A stretch of 64,000 nt of DNA from Methylotenera_A sp031422335 (GCA_031422335.1 JANOQW010000035.1:11968-75967); one strand, 5' to 3'; numbered from the stretch's first letter, positions 50,277-59,129 are shown. Notes: a model not told the origin generated them from the letters alone. Program-made: numbers and translations.

Positions 50277-51488
50277 ATGACAACAGTAGCTAAAAAATTA
50301 GTATCAGGCAAACTTGTGCTTGGTATAACCGGCGGCATTGCAGCTTATAAAGCGGCAGAGCTGGTACGGCTATTGGTAAAAGCGGGTGTCGATGTCACGG
50401 TCGTGATGACCGAATCTGCCTGCCAATTTATTACGCCTGTTACCATGCAAGCTTTGTCTGGCAAGCCCGTATTTACTGGCATGTGGGATTCCACCATTGA
50501 TAACGGCATGCCACATATCGAGCTTAGTCGAGACGCCGATGCGATTATCATCGCGCCTGCAACAGCTGAATTTATTGCAAAATTGCTGCATGGTCGTGCC
50601 GATGATTTGCTGTCAACTTTATGCCTTGCCCGCGACTGCCCTTTATTGGTAGCGCCTGCCATGAACAAACAAATGTGGGAAAACCCCGCCACTCAACGCA
50701 ATTTTGCGCAATTAATTGCAGATAAAGTGACTGTTTTAGGCCCTGGCAGCGGTGACCAAGCGTGTGGTGAAGTGGGCCTTGGCCGCATGTTAGAACCTGA
50801 AGAATTAATGTGCGACATTAACGCATTTTTTACGCCCAAGTTATTGGCTGGCAAGCGCGTGCTGATTACTGCTGGCGCGACTTTAGAAATGATAGACCCC
50901 GTGCGTGCGATTACCAATTTAAGCAGCGGCAAAATGGGTTACGCGCTGGCGCAAGCGGCGGCTGATATGGGCGCGGAGGTGACTTTAATCAGCGGTGCGA
51001 CTTCACTTGCAGCACCCAAAAATGTAACTAATATCAGTGCAACCAGCTGCGACGCAATGTACCAAGCGGTGATGAAAAATATCGCGACTTTAAAACTTAG
51101 TCCGCAAGATATTTTTATTGGCGTAGCGGCAGTGGCAGATTACACGCCAACAAGCCCCAGCGCACAAAAAATTAAAAAAAGTGAAGCTTTATTATCAATT
51201 AAACTAATTCCCACAAAAGATATTTTGGCCGATGTCGCCAGCCTGCCAAACGCACCATTTTGTGTGGGCTTTGCGGCAGAAACTGAACATTTAATTGAAT
51301 ACGCCAGCGCAAAACGTAAGGCTAAAAAGCTGCCACTCATTGTAGCCAACGATGTAACAAACGCGATGGGCAGCGACGAAAACAGCGTAACTTTAATTGA
51401 CGATGCTGGCGTGTATCCATTGCCTAAAGATGATAAAAAAACAGTAGCACATGGCATTTTGACGCACATTGCTAATATGCTTAAATAG
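50277..51488 (+). CDS. coaBC: Phosphopantothenoylcysteine decarboxylase/phosphopantothenate-cysteine ligase
   Basis: Bifunctional enzyme for two consecutive steps of coenzyme A synthesis. The 403-residue protein has the flavin-binding CoaC domain (GITGGIAAYKAAELVR, active His in GMPHIELSRDADAI, PAMNKQMWENPAT, catalytic Cys in GDQACGEVGLGRM) and the CoaB domain (ITAGATLEMIDPVRAITNLSSG-type start, KIKKSEALLSIKL, NDVTNAMGSDEN). dut follows, with a palindromic element between. Confidence 0.96.
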   Translation: MTTVAKKLVSGKLVLGITGGIAAYKAAELVRLLVKAGVDVTVVMTESACQFITPVTMQALSGKPVFTGMWDSTIDNGMPHIELSRDADAIIIAPATAEFIAKLLHGRADDLLSTLCLARDCPLLVAPAMNKQMWENPATQRNFAQLIADKVTVLGPGSGDQACGEVGLGRMLEPEELMCDINAFFTPKLLAGKRVLITAGATLEMIDPVRAITNLSSGKMGYALAQAAADMGAEVTLISGATSLAAPKNVTNISATSCDAMYQAVMKNIATLKLSPQDIFIGVAAVADYTPTSPSAQKIKKSEALLSIKLIPTKDILADVASLPNAPFCVGFAAETEHLIEYASAKRKAKKLPLIVANDVTNAMGSDENSVTLIDDAGVYPLPKDDKKTVAHGILTHIANMLK

Positions 51489-51522
51489 CAATAGGCTTTG
51501 AATAACCCCATGCAAAAAATCA

Positions 51523-51561
51523 ATACGCTGCAAGCCAATATCCATGCGGCTTACAGGGCAT
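51523..51561 (+). repeat. Palindromic element copy G
   Basis: Plus-strand copy: arm ATACGCTGCAAGCC, loop AATATCCATGC, arm GGCTTACAGGGCAT. The loop is identical to the consensus. It lies 35 nt after the coaBC stop and before dut, so here it is inside a likely operon and could cause partial termination or mRNA processing. Confidence 0.88.
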
Positions 51562-51669
51562 GCAAATGATGATGCATTGAAATAAGGTGTTAAAAGCCTT
51601 ATTTTCAGTTGTTTCAATTGCAATAATTTGGCATAAAATAGTGTTTTAGCAATTGATAAAGAAACCACC

Positions 51670-52119
51670 ATGATAGATGTCGATATTAAAATTTTAGATG
51701 CGCGTTTGCATCACATGATGCCTGCTTATGCCACGCTTGGCTCGGCTGGGTTGGATTTACGCGCTTGTATTGAGCACCCGCAAACTATTGCTGCGGGCGA
51801 AACGGTGATGATACCCACGGGCATGGCGATTTTTTTGGATAACCCGTACTATGCCGCACTGATTTTGCCGCGCTCTGGTTTGGGCCATAAACACGGCATT
51901 GTGTTGGGCAACTTGGTGGGTTTGATTGATTCTGATTACCAAGGCCAGTTGTTAGTGAGCTGCTGGAACCGCAGTAAAGAGCCATTTTTGCTAAACCCAA
52001 TGGAGCGCATTGCGCAGCTGATGATTGTGCCTGTGGTGCAAGCGGCTTTTCATATTGTGGATGAATTTACCGCTAGCGAGCGCGGCGAAGGGGGCTTCGG
52101 CAGTACAGGCAAGCACTAA
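51670..52119 (+). CDS. dut: dUTP diphosphatase
   Basis: Trimeric enzyme hydrolysing dUTP to dUMP, keeping uracil out of DNA and making the dTMP precursor. 149 residues with the five dUTPase motifs: AGLDLRA, PRSGLGHKHGI, GLIDSDYQGQL, ERIAQLMIVPV and RGEGGFGSTGKH. Standard length. Downstream of coaBC, the usual order. Functionally linked to ung at 17.9 kb. Confidence 0.97.
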   Translation: MIDVDIKILDARLHHMMPAYATLGSAGLDLRACIEHPQTIAAGETVMIPTGMAIFLDNPYYAALILPRSGLGHKHGIVLGNLVGLIDSDYQGQLLVSCWNRSKEPFLLNPMERIAQLMIVPVVQAAFHIVDEFTASERGEGGFGSTGKH

Positions 52120-52185
52120 ACGTGCGGGAACTTAATATAAGCCAAGAATTAAGCTGTAAAAACACCACAAAATCTTATATTTAGG

Positions 52186-52215
52186 TTGAAATTAAAGGCT
52201 GTTTCAGTCTATAAT
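52186..52215 (+). promoter_or_regulatory. Sigma-70 promoter of rpmB-rpmG
   Basis: TTGAAA (52186-52191), an 18-nt spacer, then a perfect TATAAT (52210-52215), 40 bp before the rpmB start. Confidence 0.75.
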
Positions 52216-52254
52216 TGCGCTCTTTCGCAAAAAGCATGTATTTAAGGATTAACC

Positions 52255-52491
52255 ATGGCACGTGTATGTATGGTAACTGGCAAAAAGCCAATGGTGGGCA
52301 ACAATGTTTCTCACGCACAAAATAAAACAAGACGCCGTTTTTTACCAAATTTACAAAACCGTAAATTTTGGGTAGAAAGCGAAAACCGTTGGGTAAGTAT
52401 GCGCATTACCAATAATGCTTTACGTACTATCGACAAAAATGGTATTGATGCTGTGCTTGCAGGTATGCGTGCAGCTGGGCAAAAAATTTAA
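52255..52491 (+). CDS. rpmB: Large-subunit ribosomal protein bL28
   Basis: 78-residue ribosomal protein, start MARVCMVTGKKPMVGNNVSHA, typical of bL28. It lacks the zinc cysteine pairs, so it is the zinc-free form. First gene of the rpmB-rpmG operon; rpmG follows after 26 nt. Confidence 0.97.
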   Translation: MARVCMVTGKKPMVGNNVSHAQNKTRRRFLPNLQNRKFWVESENRWVSMRITNNALRTIDKNGIDAVLAGMRAAGQKI

Positions 52492-52517
52492 CCCAAGAAA
52501 TCTAAAGGTAGAATATT

Positions 52518-52673
52518 ATGCGTGAAAAAATTAAATTAGAATCAAGTGCTGGTACAGGTCATTTTTATACCACTACTAAAAACAAACGTACCATGCCAGA
52601 AAAAATGGAAATCAAAAAATTTGATCCAGTAGTACGTAAACACGTGATTTACAAAGAAACCAAGTTAAAGTAA
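52518..52673 (+). CDS. rpmG: Large-subunit ribosomal protein bL33
   Basis: 51 codons: MREKIKLESSAGTGHFYTTT at the start, then KNKRTMPEKMEIKKFDPVVR and a basic end TKLK. This is bL33 without zinc cysteines. It uses the ribosome site AAAGGTAG upstream and is followed by a strong terminator. Second gene of rpmB-rpmG. Confidence 0.97.
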   Translation: MREKIKLESSAGTGHFYTTTKNKRTMPEKMEIKKFDPVVRKHVIYKETKLK

Positions 52674-52718
52674 ACCTAGGATTAAAATAATTTAAACTTA
52701 ACAGATAGTTTAAATGTT

Positions 52719-52746
52719 AAAAAGCCAGCTAATTGCTGGCTTTTTT
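52719..52746. terminator. Bidirectional terminator (GCCAGC type)
   Basis: AAAAAGCCAGC (52719-52729) pairs with GCTGGCTTTTT (52735-52745) around a 5-nt loop. It separates the convergent rpmG and mechanosensitive channel genes. Confidence 0.92.
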
Positions 52747-52764
52747 GTTTTCTTAATTTAGCAC

Positions 52765-54015
52765 TTAATCTAATTTAGGCTCGGCTTTGGCAAAGCCAAT
52801 ATTGTTCTTTTGAAACACTTTCCATATTTCTAAATATAAATCAGATTGCAGACTTAAGGCGCCCTTTTCTGGGTCTGCCACCCACACAGTCAGGCTAAGT
52901 TCCACCATATTTTCACCAAAACCTTTAATGCGCGCGGCTGGGTTTGGCGTTTCCAACACGCGCTTTTGTTGCTTAGCAATGTCTTGCATCAGCTGCAATG
53001 CTAGCTCCAACGGGCTATTCACATTAATCGTCAACTCTATCTGCACACGACCTTTATGCTCGGTAAGCGAGTGATTGATAACGGCAGTGGTAATCAGCGA
53101 TTCATTCGGGATAATCACATGCGTGCCATCTAATTTAGATAACACCATATAGCGCGAGCGCATATCTTGCACCACACCGTAATGTTTATCCACCGCAATC
53201 ACATCACCAATTTGCATGGATTTATCCAGCAAAATAATAAAGCCGCTAACGTAATTACTGGCAATGCGCTGCAAGCCAAAGCCCAAGCCGACGCCAAGGG
53301 CGCCACCAAATACCGAGAGCAAGGTGATATCTAGCCCAACTGCAGAAAGTGCTACCAAGGTGGCTACAAACAGCAACACAATGCGAATAATTTTACCCAG
53401 CACCACGCGCAAATTCACATTCACTTGCTCGGCACGCATCAGTTTATTTTCTAACAAGCGACTTAGCCACAAGGCAATAAAAATGGTAACGACTACAGTT
53501 AATAAAGCTTGTAACACCAACAGTAAATTCACTTGGTTTTTGCCAATGTTAAAGCGCATATCTTCAAGCGACTGAATGATTTGAGGTAACACACCAGTTA
53601 AATGTAGCGCCAGCAAGCCCCACACGCTCCAACCAATCACGCTTTCTAGCGTTTTAAGCCAGCCACCTGGCGCAAATAAATAGCGCAATAAATAGACAAT
53701 CAACCGAATAACCGCCATTGCAAGCAGCAAGCGACTTGCCAATTGCAACAACCCAGTGTGCTGCCAGCCAGATAATAGCCACTGGCTCACAAGCACCAAT
53801 ATTAATGTTGTCAGCGGAAACAACATGCGATTAATACTGCCGATGGCCACTTTCCAGTGTTCTGGCGCTTTGGCCATGACAAAATTGCGCAGCGCACCGT
53901 TCACCAGCCATGCCGTTGCAACTGCCGCAATAATAATGGCCAGTTGCCACAACACGGCAGTCGTTTTTAGGTCAGCTTGTAACTCTTGCCAAATTTGTAA
54001 AATTTCACTGTTCAT
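52765..54015 (-). CDS. MscS-family mechanosensitive channel
   Basis: A 416-residue inner-membrane channel that releases solutes under osmotic downshock. About six helices, with the pore-lining TM3 in GGALGVGLGFGLQRIASNYVSG, followed by the MscS beta domain (GDVIAVDKHYGVVQDMRSRYM, VIIPNESLITTAVINHS) and the C-terminal alpha/beta domain. Longer than E. coli MscS because of extra N-terminal helices. It starts 12 nt after the mgtE stop. Confidence 0.93.
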   Translation of the reverse strand: MNSEILQIWQELQADLKTTAVLWQLAIIIAAVATAWLVNGALRNFVMAKAPEHWKVAIGSINRMLFPLTTLILVLVSQWLLSGWQHTGLLQLASRLLLAMAVIRLIVYLLRYLFAPGGWLKTLESVIGWSVWGLLALHLTGVLPQIIQSLEDMRFNIGKNQVNLLLVLQALLTVVVTIFIALWLSRLLENKLMRAEQVNVNLRVVLGKIIRIVLLFVATLVALSAVGLDITLLSVFGGALGVGLGFGLQRIASNYVSGFIILLDKSMQIGDVIAVDKHYGVVQDMRSRYMVLSKLDGTHVIIPNESLITTAVINHSLTEHKGRVQIELTINVNSPLELALQLMQDIAKQQKRVLETPNPAARIKGFGENMVELSLTVWVADPEKGALSLQSDLYLEIWKVFQKNNIGFAKAEPKLD

Positions 54016-54027
54016 TATTTGGTTATA

Positions 54028-55494
54028 TTAAATTAAGAAAATCGTCGCCAAACCCAAAAATATAAAAAAGCCACCGCTATCAGTCACTGCGGTAATCAGT
54101 ACACTGGTGCCCACTGCTGGGTCGCGACCAGATTTATGCATGCGTAGCGGAATCACCACACCCATGACAGCGGCCAGCAACAAGTTAAGCGTCATGGCAG
54201 TCATCATGACCAAACCCAGCTGATAATTTCCATACAGCATGTAGGCAATCAAACCTAGCACACTGCCCCACAGCAAGCCATTGAGCAAGGCCACGCCCAG
54301 CTCTTTTTTAACCAAAGAATGTATATTGTGGGATGAAATTTGCCCCAGCGCCAGGCCACGCACAATCATGGTGGTTGTCTGGTTGCCTGAGTTACCGCCT
54401 ATGCCCGCCACAATCGGCATGAGTGCTGCCAGTGCGACTATTTTCTCAATAGAGCCTTCAAACAAGCCAATGACGCGCGAGGCTAAAATAGCAGTGATTA
54501 AGTTAATCGCCAACCATGCCCAACGGTTTTGTACCGATTTCCACACTGAGGCGAAAAAGTCTTCTTCCTCGCGCAAGCCCGCCATCGATAACATGTCAGA
54601 TTCTGATTCGTCTCGAATATAGTCCATTACCGCATCTACCGTAATACGCCCCAGCAGCTTATTGCTGGCATCCACCACTGGCGCGGTCACTAGGTCATAA
54701 CGCTCAAAAGCTTGCGCCGCCTCATCGGTGTCGTCTTGTGGGTGAAACACTACCGCATCAGCCGCCATAATATCCAGCACATTCGCTTCTAAGTCGCTCA
54801 CCACTAGGCGTTTTAGTGGCAATACACCTAATAGGATATTATTTCTATCAACGACAAATAATTTATCGGTTAACTCTGGCAAACTGCCTAAACGACGCAA
54901 ATAGCGTAAAGCCACTTCTAGGGTAATGTCTTCGCGTATTGTCACTACATCAAAATCCATGTGCGCGCCCACCGCTTCTTCTGGGTAAGACAGCGAAGAT
55001 TGCAAACGCTGGCGGTTTTGCACATCCAAACTATCCATCAAATCTTGCAACACGTCTTTGGGTAAGTCGGGCGCTAAATCAGCCAGTTCATCTGCATCAA
55101 GCTGCTCAGCAGCAGCCAATAGCTCTTGCGAATCCATATCTGCAATTAAGCTTTGCCGCACAGAGTCGTTCACCTCAAGCAGAATATCGCCGTCTCTATC
55201 GGCTTTTACCAACTCCCACAGGTTTAAACGGTCTTCTAGCGGCAACGCTTCCAAAATATGTGCTACATCCGCTGGGTGTAAAGCATCTAGTTTCTTTTGC
55301 AGCTCGTTTAAGTTTTGTTTGTGCACCAATAGCTCAACTAAATCTTGCTTAGCCAAGTCTTGTTTGTTTAAGTCGTGCTTAGATACGCCCTGTTTATGCA
55401 CAAGGTTTTCCACCAACTTGTGTTTCTCTAAAAGAGAAATCACCTGTTGCAGGCTTTCGCTTATACTTTCTTTGGTTTCTTGTTTATCGGACAT
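54028..55494 (-). CDS. mgtE: MgtE-type magnesium channel
   Basis: Mg2+-gated magnesium channel. The 488-residue protein has the N-domain (LHPADVAHILEALPLEDR), two CBS domains (about 175-295), the plug helix and five C-terminal helices with PIVAGIGGNSGNQTTTMIVRG, the MgtE pore motif. The first 60 residues contain short imperfect repeats rich in Lys, Gln, Asp and Leu (HKQGVSKHDLNKQDLAKQDL), outside the usual family start, apparently from DNA-level duplication. Probably cotranscribed with the MscS gene. Confidence 0.95.
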   Translation of the reverse strand: MSDKQETKESISESLQQVISLLEKHKLVENLVHKQGVSKHDLNKQDLAKQDLVELLVHKQNLNELQKKLDALHPADVAHILEALPLEDRLNLWELVKADRDGDILLEVNDSVRQSLIADMDSQELLAAAEQLDADELADLAPDLPKDVLQDLMDSLDVQNRQRLQSSLSYPEEAVGAHMDFDVVTIREDITLEVALRYLRRLGSLPELTDKLFVVDRNNILLGVLPLKRLVVSDLEANVLDIMAADAVVFHPQDDTDEAAQAFERYDLVTAPVVDASNKLLGRITVDAVMDYIRDESESDMLSMAGLREEEDFFASVWKSVQNRWAWLAINLITAILASRVIGLFEGSIEKIVALAALMPIVAGIGGNSGNQTTTMIVRGLALGQISSHNIHSLVKKELGVALLNGLLWGSVLGLIAYMLYGNYQLGLVMMTAMTLNLLLAAVMGVVIPLRMHKSGRDPAVGTSVLITAVTDSGGFFIFLGLATIFLI

Positions 55495-55623
55495 GCATAC
55501 CTTGCGCTGTAAACTTGATATTAGTTAAACTGCATAAAGCGTTATTATGATTTATTTTTATGGTTTTTAATATTTTAAATGCCATTCTCACAACAATTTA
55601 GAACTTTGCTAGGATTTAAACGC

Positions 55624-55857
55624 GTGAATAAGTATGTTTATTTGTTTAGTACTTCACATTGCCATTTGTGTGAAACTGCTTATGCACTCGTCTCACAAAT
55701 GCCAGAAGTGAATAAGCTAGAAGTGATTGAAGTTGCAGATGATGCGAGTTTACTTGCGCGCTACGGTTTAAGAATTCCTGTGTTACAAAGGCAAGATACA
55801 CAGGCTGAGCTTAATTGGCCATTTGCCGCAACTGATATCAGTGAGTTTTTAAAGTAA
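55624..55857 (+). CDS. Glutaredoxin-like thioredoxin-fold protein (DUF836 type)
   Basis: A 77-residue thioredoxin-fold protein with YLFSTSHCHLCETAY, a CxxC motif, then IPVLQRQD with the cis-Pro. A GTG at 55624 is chosen because AGGA lies 9 nt before it and the family starts at this strand; an ATG at 55579 would add 15 residues without a ribosome site. Redox partner unknown. Divergent from mgtE. Confidence 0.82.
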   Translation: MNKYVYLFSTSHCHLCETAYALVSQMPEVNKLEVIEVADDASLLARYGLRIPVLQRQDTQAELNWPFAATDISEFLK

Positions 55858-55869
55858 TATTCAGTCAAG

Positions 55870-55898
55870 AAAAAAGCCAGCATATAGCTGGCTTTTTT
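55870..55898. terminator. Bidirectional terminator (GCCAGC type)
   Basis: A run plus GCCAGC (55870-55881) pairs with GCTGGC plus T run (55887-55898) around ATATA. It ends both the glutaredoxin-like gene and, from the other side, the alpha ribosomal operon after rplQ. Confidence 0.92.
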
Positions 55899-55913
55899 AA
55901 TTAATTAACCCTA

Positions 55914-56303
55914 TTACTCAGCGCTAACTACCTCTGTTGTGGTATCTGGACGATCTACTAACTCCACCAATGCCATCGGTGCATTATCACCGTTGCGGAA
56001 ACCGCATTTTAAAATACGCAAATAACCACCATTGCGCGCATTGTAGCGTGGACCAAGCTCACCAAACAATTTCCCCACAATGTCACGATCACGCAAGCGG
56101 CTAAACGCTAAACGACGGTTCGCTAAAGTGGCATCTTTACCCAATGTAATGAGTGGCTCAGCATACTTACGCAACTCTTTTGCTTTTGGCAAAGTGGTTC
56201 TAATAATCTCATGACGTAACAAAGACACCGACATATTGCGAAACATAGCTGCGCGATGGCTGCTAGTGCGGTTTAATTTACGATTGCTATTACCGTGACG
56301 CAT
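55914..56303 (-). CDS. rplQ: Large-subunit ribosomal protein bL17
   Basis: 129 residues, start MRHGNSNRKLNRTSSHRAAM, then LRHEIIRTTLPKAKELR. Last gene of the alpha operon (rpsM-rpsK-rpsD-rpoA-rplQ), 34 nt after rpoA; a terminator follows. Sits near the exit tunnel of the 50S subunit. Confidence 0.98.
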   Translation of the reverse strand: MRHGNSNRKLNRTSSHRAAMFRNMSVSLLRHEIIRTTLPKAKELRKYAEPLITLGKDATLANRRLAFSRLRDRDIVGKLFGELGPRYNARNGGYLRILKCGFRNGDNAPMALVELVDRPDTTTEVVSAE

Positions 56304-56337
56304 AGTAATTCCTTAATTTTCTCTAAAATTCTGTAGC

Positions 56338-57324
56338 TTAAGCTTTTTCTAAACCAACCGGTGGCCAGTTTTCAAGCTTCATACCCAATGTTAAACCTTT
56401 GGTTGCTAATACATCTTTAATTTCATTTAAAGATTTGCGGCCTAAGTTTGGCGCTTTTAATAATTCATTCTCACCACGTTGAATTAAATCACCGATGTAG
56501 AAAATGTTCTCTGCTTTCAAGCAGTTGGCTGAACGCACAGTTAACTCTAAATCATCCACTGGGCGCAATAAAATGGGATCCACTTGCGGTGCAGATTTAA
56601 CTTCTACTTCGCTCGGCGAGCCTTCTAAATTGGCAAATACTGATAATTGGCCAATCAAAATACGAGCAGCATCACGAATCGCTTGTTCTGGCTCAATAAT
56701 GCCATTAGTTTCTACGTCCATGACTAATTTATCTAAGTCAGTGCGTTGCTCTACGCGTGCACTTTCCACTTGATAGCTTACTTTGCTTATTGGGCTGAAT
56801 GACGCATCTACCATAATAAAGCCCAAAATACGGTCTTCTTCATCCGCTTTTTGGCGTGCAGGCACTGGTTGGTAACCACGACCCATTTCCACTTTAACTT
56901 CTAGGTTTAACTTACCACCTTTGGTTAAATGTGCAATGACATGGTTTGGGTTAACAATTTCAGCATCGTGACCAGTATCAAAATCACCAGCAGTCACAAC
57001 ACCTTCAGTTGATTTATTTAGCGTTAAAATGGTTTCAGATTTGTTGTTTAACTTTAAGGCAACGCCTTTAAGGTTTAACAAAATATCAACAACATCTTCT
57101 TGCACGCCATCAATGGTTGAGTACTCATGTACAACACCATCAATTTTAACTTCTGTAATAGCAAAGCCTGGAATAGATGAAAGCAATACACGGCGTAAAG
57201 CATTGCCTAATGTATAACCAAAACCACGCTCCATCGGCTCTAGCGTAACGCGAGCACGCAATGGGGTAATGACTTCGACATCTACCACATGGGGTTTTAA
57301 ATATTCAGTTGGATTGTTTTGCAT
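56338..57324 (-). CDS. rpoA: RNA polymerase alpha subunit
   Basis: 328 residues. N-terminal dimerisation domain with GFGYTLGNALRRVLLSS and GYQPVPARQ; C-terminal domain with LTVRSANCLKAENIFYIGDLIQ and LLKAPNLGRKSLNEIKDVL, the part contacting UP elements and activators. In the alpha operon between rpsD and rplQ. Confidence 0.99.
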   Translation of the reverse strand: MQNNPTEYLKPHVVDVEVITPLRARVTLEPMERGFGYTLGNALRRVLLSSIPGFAITEVKIDGVVHEYSTIDGVQEDVVDILLNLKGVALKLNNKSETILTLNKSTEGVVTAGDFDTGHDAEIVNPNHVIAHLTKGGKLNLEVKVEMGRGYQPVPARQKADEEDRILGFIMVDASFSPISKVSYQVESARVEQRTDLDKLVMDVETNGIIEPEQAIRDAARILIGQLSVFANLEGSPSEVEVKSAPQVDPILLRPVDDLELTVRSANCLKAENIFYIGDLIQRGENELLKAPNLGRKSLNEIKDVLATKGLTLGMKLENWPPVGLEKA

Positions 57325-57370
57325 AAAATTCCTTGACGTTAATTGGTTGAAAGAGGTAACTAAGTATTAA

Positions 57371-58000
57371 TTACTTAGAATACAACTCAACAACCAATGA
57401 TTCGTTAATGGTTGAAGGCAAATCATCACGTTGTGGTTTAGATTTAAATGTGCCAGTCAATGCTTTTGCATCTACTTCTAACCATGCTGGGAAACCACGT
57501 TGTTCGGCCGCTGCAAGCGCTCCCTTAATACGTAACTGTGTTTTTGACGCCTCAGCAACAGAAACCACATCACCCGCTTTGACTTGGTAAGAAGGAATGT
57601 TGACACGTTTACCATTCACCAAAATGCTATTGTGACGTACGATTTGACGTGCTTCGGTACGTGAACCGCCCAAACCCATACGGAACGCCACGTTATCTAA
57701 ACGGCACTCTAGCAATTGCAACAAGTTTTCGCCAGTAATACCTTTTTGACGGTCAGCTTCTGCATAATAACTACGGAATTGACCTTCTAATACGCCGTAA
57801 ATACGACGTACTTTTTGTTTTTCACGCAATTGCACACCGTAATCAGATAAACGTGAGTTACGACGCTGACCATGTTGACCAGGTGGAAAATTACGTTTTT
57901 CGATTGCGCATTTATCTGTAAAGCATTTTTCTGCTTTTAAGAATAGTTTTTCGCCTTCGCGGCGGCACTGACGGCATTTAGGGTCTAAATTTCTAGCCAA
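57371..58000 (-). CDS. rpsD: Small-subunit ribosomal protein uS4
   Basis: 209 residues, primary 16S rRNA binder and, in relatives, translational repressor of this operon. It has the zinc-binding form of the N-terminus: C9, C12, C26 and C31 (PKCRQC, EKCFTDKC). The S4 RNA-binding domain follows (LECRLDNVAFRMG, ARQIVRHNSILVNGKRV). Many betaproteobacteria carry a Cys-free form. Confidence 0.98.
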   Translation of the reverse strand: MARNLDPKCRQCRREGEKLFLKAEKCFTDKCAIEKRNFPPGQHGQRRNSRLSDYGVQLREKQKVRRIYGVLEGQFRSYYAEADRQKGITGENLLQLLECRLDNVAFRMGLGGSRTEARQIVRHNSILVNGKRVNIPSYQVKAGDVVSVAEASKTQLRIKGALAAAEQRGFPAWLEVDAKALTGTFKSKPQRDDLPSTINESLVVELYSK

Positions 58001-58027
58001 GATAGTTCTCCAGTAATCTTTTTTCGC

Positions 58028-58417
58028 TTAGATGCGACGTTTTTTAGATGGACGGCAGCCATTGTGTGGCACCGGCGTCACATCGGTAATGCTGGTAATT
58101 TTAAAACCAGCCGCATTAAGTGCGCGCACAGCAGACTCACGGCCCGGGCCTGGGCCCTTAATACGCACTTCTAAATTTTTAACGCCAGACTCTTGCGCAT
58201 TTTTACCAGCTACTTCTGCCGCAACCTGTGCAGCAAATGGTGTGCTTTTACGTGAGCCTTTAAAGCCTTGGCCGCCAGAAGTTGCCCATGCCAGCGCATT
58301 ACCTTGACGATCAGTGATTGTAATAATCGTGTTGTTAAATGAAGCGTGCACGTGAGCAATGCCCTCGGCAATATTCTTTTTAACTTTTTTTCTTACACGT
58401 ACATTAGCTTTTGCCAT
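58028..58417 (-). CDS. rpsK: Small-subunit ribosomal protein uS11
   Basis: 129 residues, with IAEGIAHVHASFNNTIITITD, and the end GPGPGRESAVRALNAAG, PHNGCRPSKKRRI. Between rpsM and rpsD. Confidence 0.99.
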   Translation of the reverse strand: MAKANVRVRKKVKKNIAEGIAHVHASFNNTIITITDRQGNALAWATSGGQGFKGSRKSTPFAAQVAAEVAGKNAQESGVKNLEVRIKGPGPGRESAVRALNAAGFKITSITDVTPVPHNGCRPSKKRRI

Positions 58418-58470
58418 GTATTGTCCTTACCTATTGAGTCTTACTTAATATAAATATTTAAATTGCTATT

Positions 58471-58833
58471 TTATTTTGACTGTTTAATTGCTTTTACTGG
58501 GCCTTTACGCGTACGCGCATTGGTTTTAGTACGCTGACCACGCACTGGCAGGCCGCGGCGATGACGGACACCGCGATAGCAACCTAAATCCATTAAGCGT
58601 TTGATATTCATCGAAACTTCACGACGCAAGTCACCTTCAACTTTAACTTTAGCCACTTCATCTCTAAGCTTTTCAACGTCTGCGTCGTTAAGATCTTTGA
58701 CTTTGGTTGTTGGCAATATACCGGCCGCAGCACAAAGCTTTTGCGCTGTATTTCTACCAATACCAAAAATCGCAGTTAACGCGATTTCAGCGTGTTTATT
58801 ATTTGGGATATTAACCCCAGCAATACGAGCCAT
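58471..58833 (-). CDS. rpsM: Small-subunit ribosomal protein uS13
   Basis: 120 residues: MARIAGVNIPNNKHAEIALT, GIGRNTAQKLC and the basic end GLPVRGQRTKTNARTRKGP. First gene of the alpha operon; the 140-nt gap to rpmJ may carry its own promoter or a leader structure, but I could not fix one. Confidence 0.99.
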   Translation of the reverse strand: MARIAGVNIPNNKHAEIALTAIFGIGRNTAQKLCAAAGILPTTKVKDLNDADVEKLRDEVAKVKVEGDLRREVSMNIKRLMDLGCYRGVRHRRGLPVRGQRTKTNARTRKGPVKAIKQSK

Positions 58834-58973
58834 ACTCTAACTCCAAAACATATCGCATTATGTTGCGACTAAATAAAAAAGCCCTAAATTTTAACAGCTT
58901 GAACTTATCGTTTCAAACTTAGCACTACAAACTTAAGCATTTTAAACATGTACCACTTAACCACTAACCAGCA

Positions 58974-59087
58974 TTAACCTTGGCGTTGTTTATGACGTGG
59001 GTCTGTACAAATAATACGAACCACACCACGACGACGCACAACTTTACAATTGCGGCATAATGCTTTTACTGATGCACGAACTCTCAT
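58974..59087 (-). CDS. rpmJ: Large-subunit ribosomal protein bL36
   Basis: 37 codons: MRVRASVKALCRNCKVVRRR, then GVVRIICTDPRHKQRQG. The zinc-binding C-x2-C, C and H residues are all present. It lies directly after secY, without infA, as in E. coli. Confidence 0.97.
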   Translation of the reverse strand: MRVRASVKALCRNCKVVRRRGVVRIICTDPRHKQRQG

Positions 59088-59129
59088 AATTTACCTCAAC
59101 ACCAATTAACTCTATCTAAAAACTTCTAA

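Noticed and set aside
55579..55623. Upstream ATG start for the glutaredoxin-like gene.
   Set aside because: No ribosome site and no family similarity in the added 15 residues; the GTG at 55624 has AGGA in front of it.
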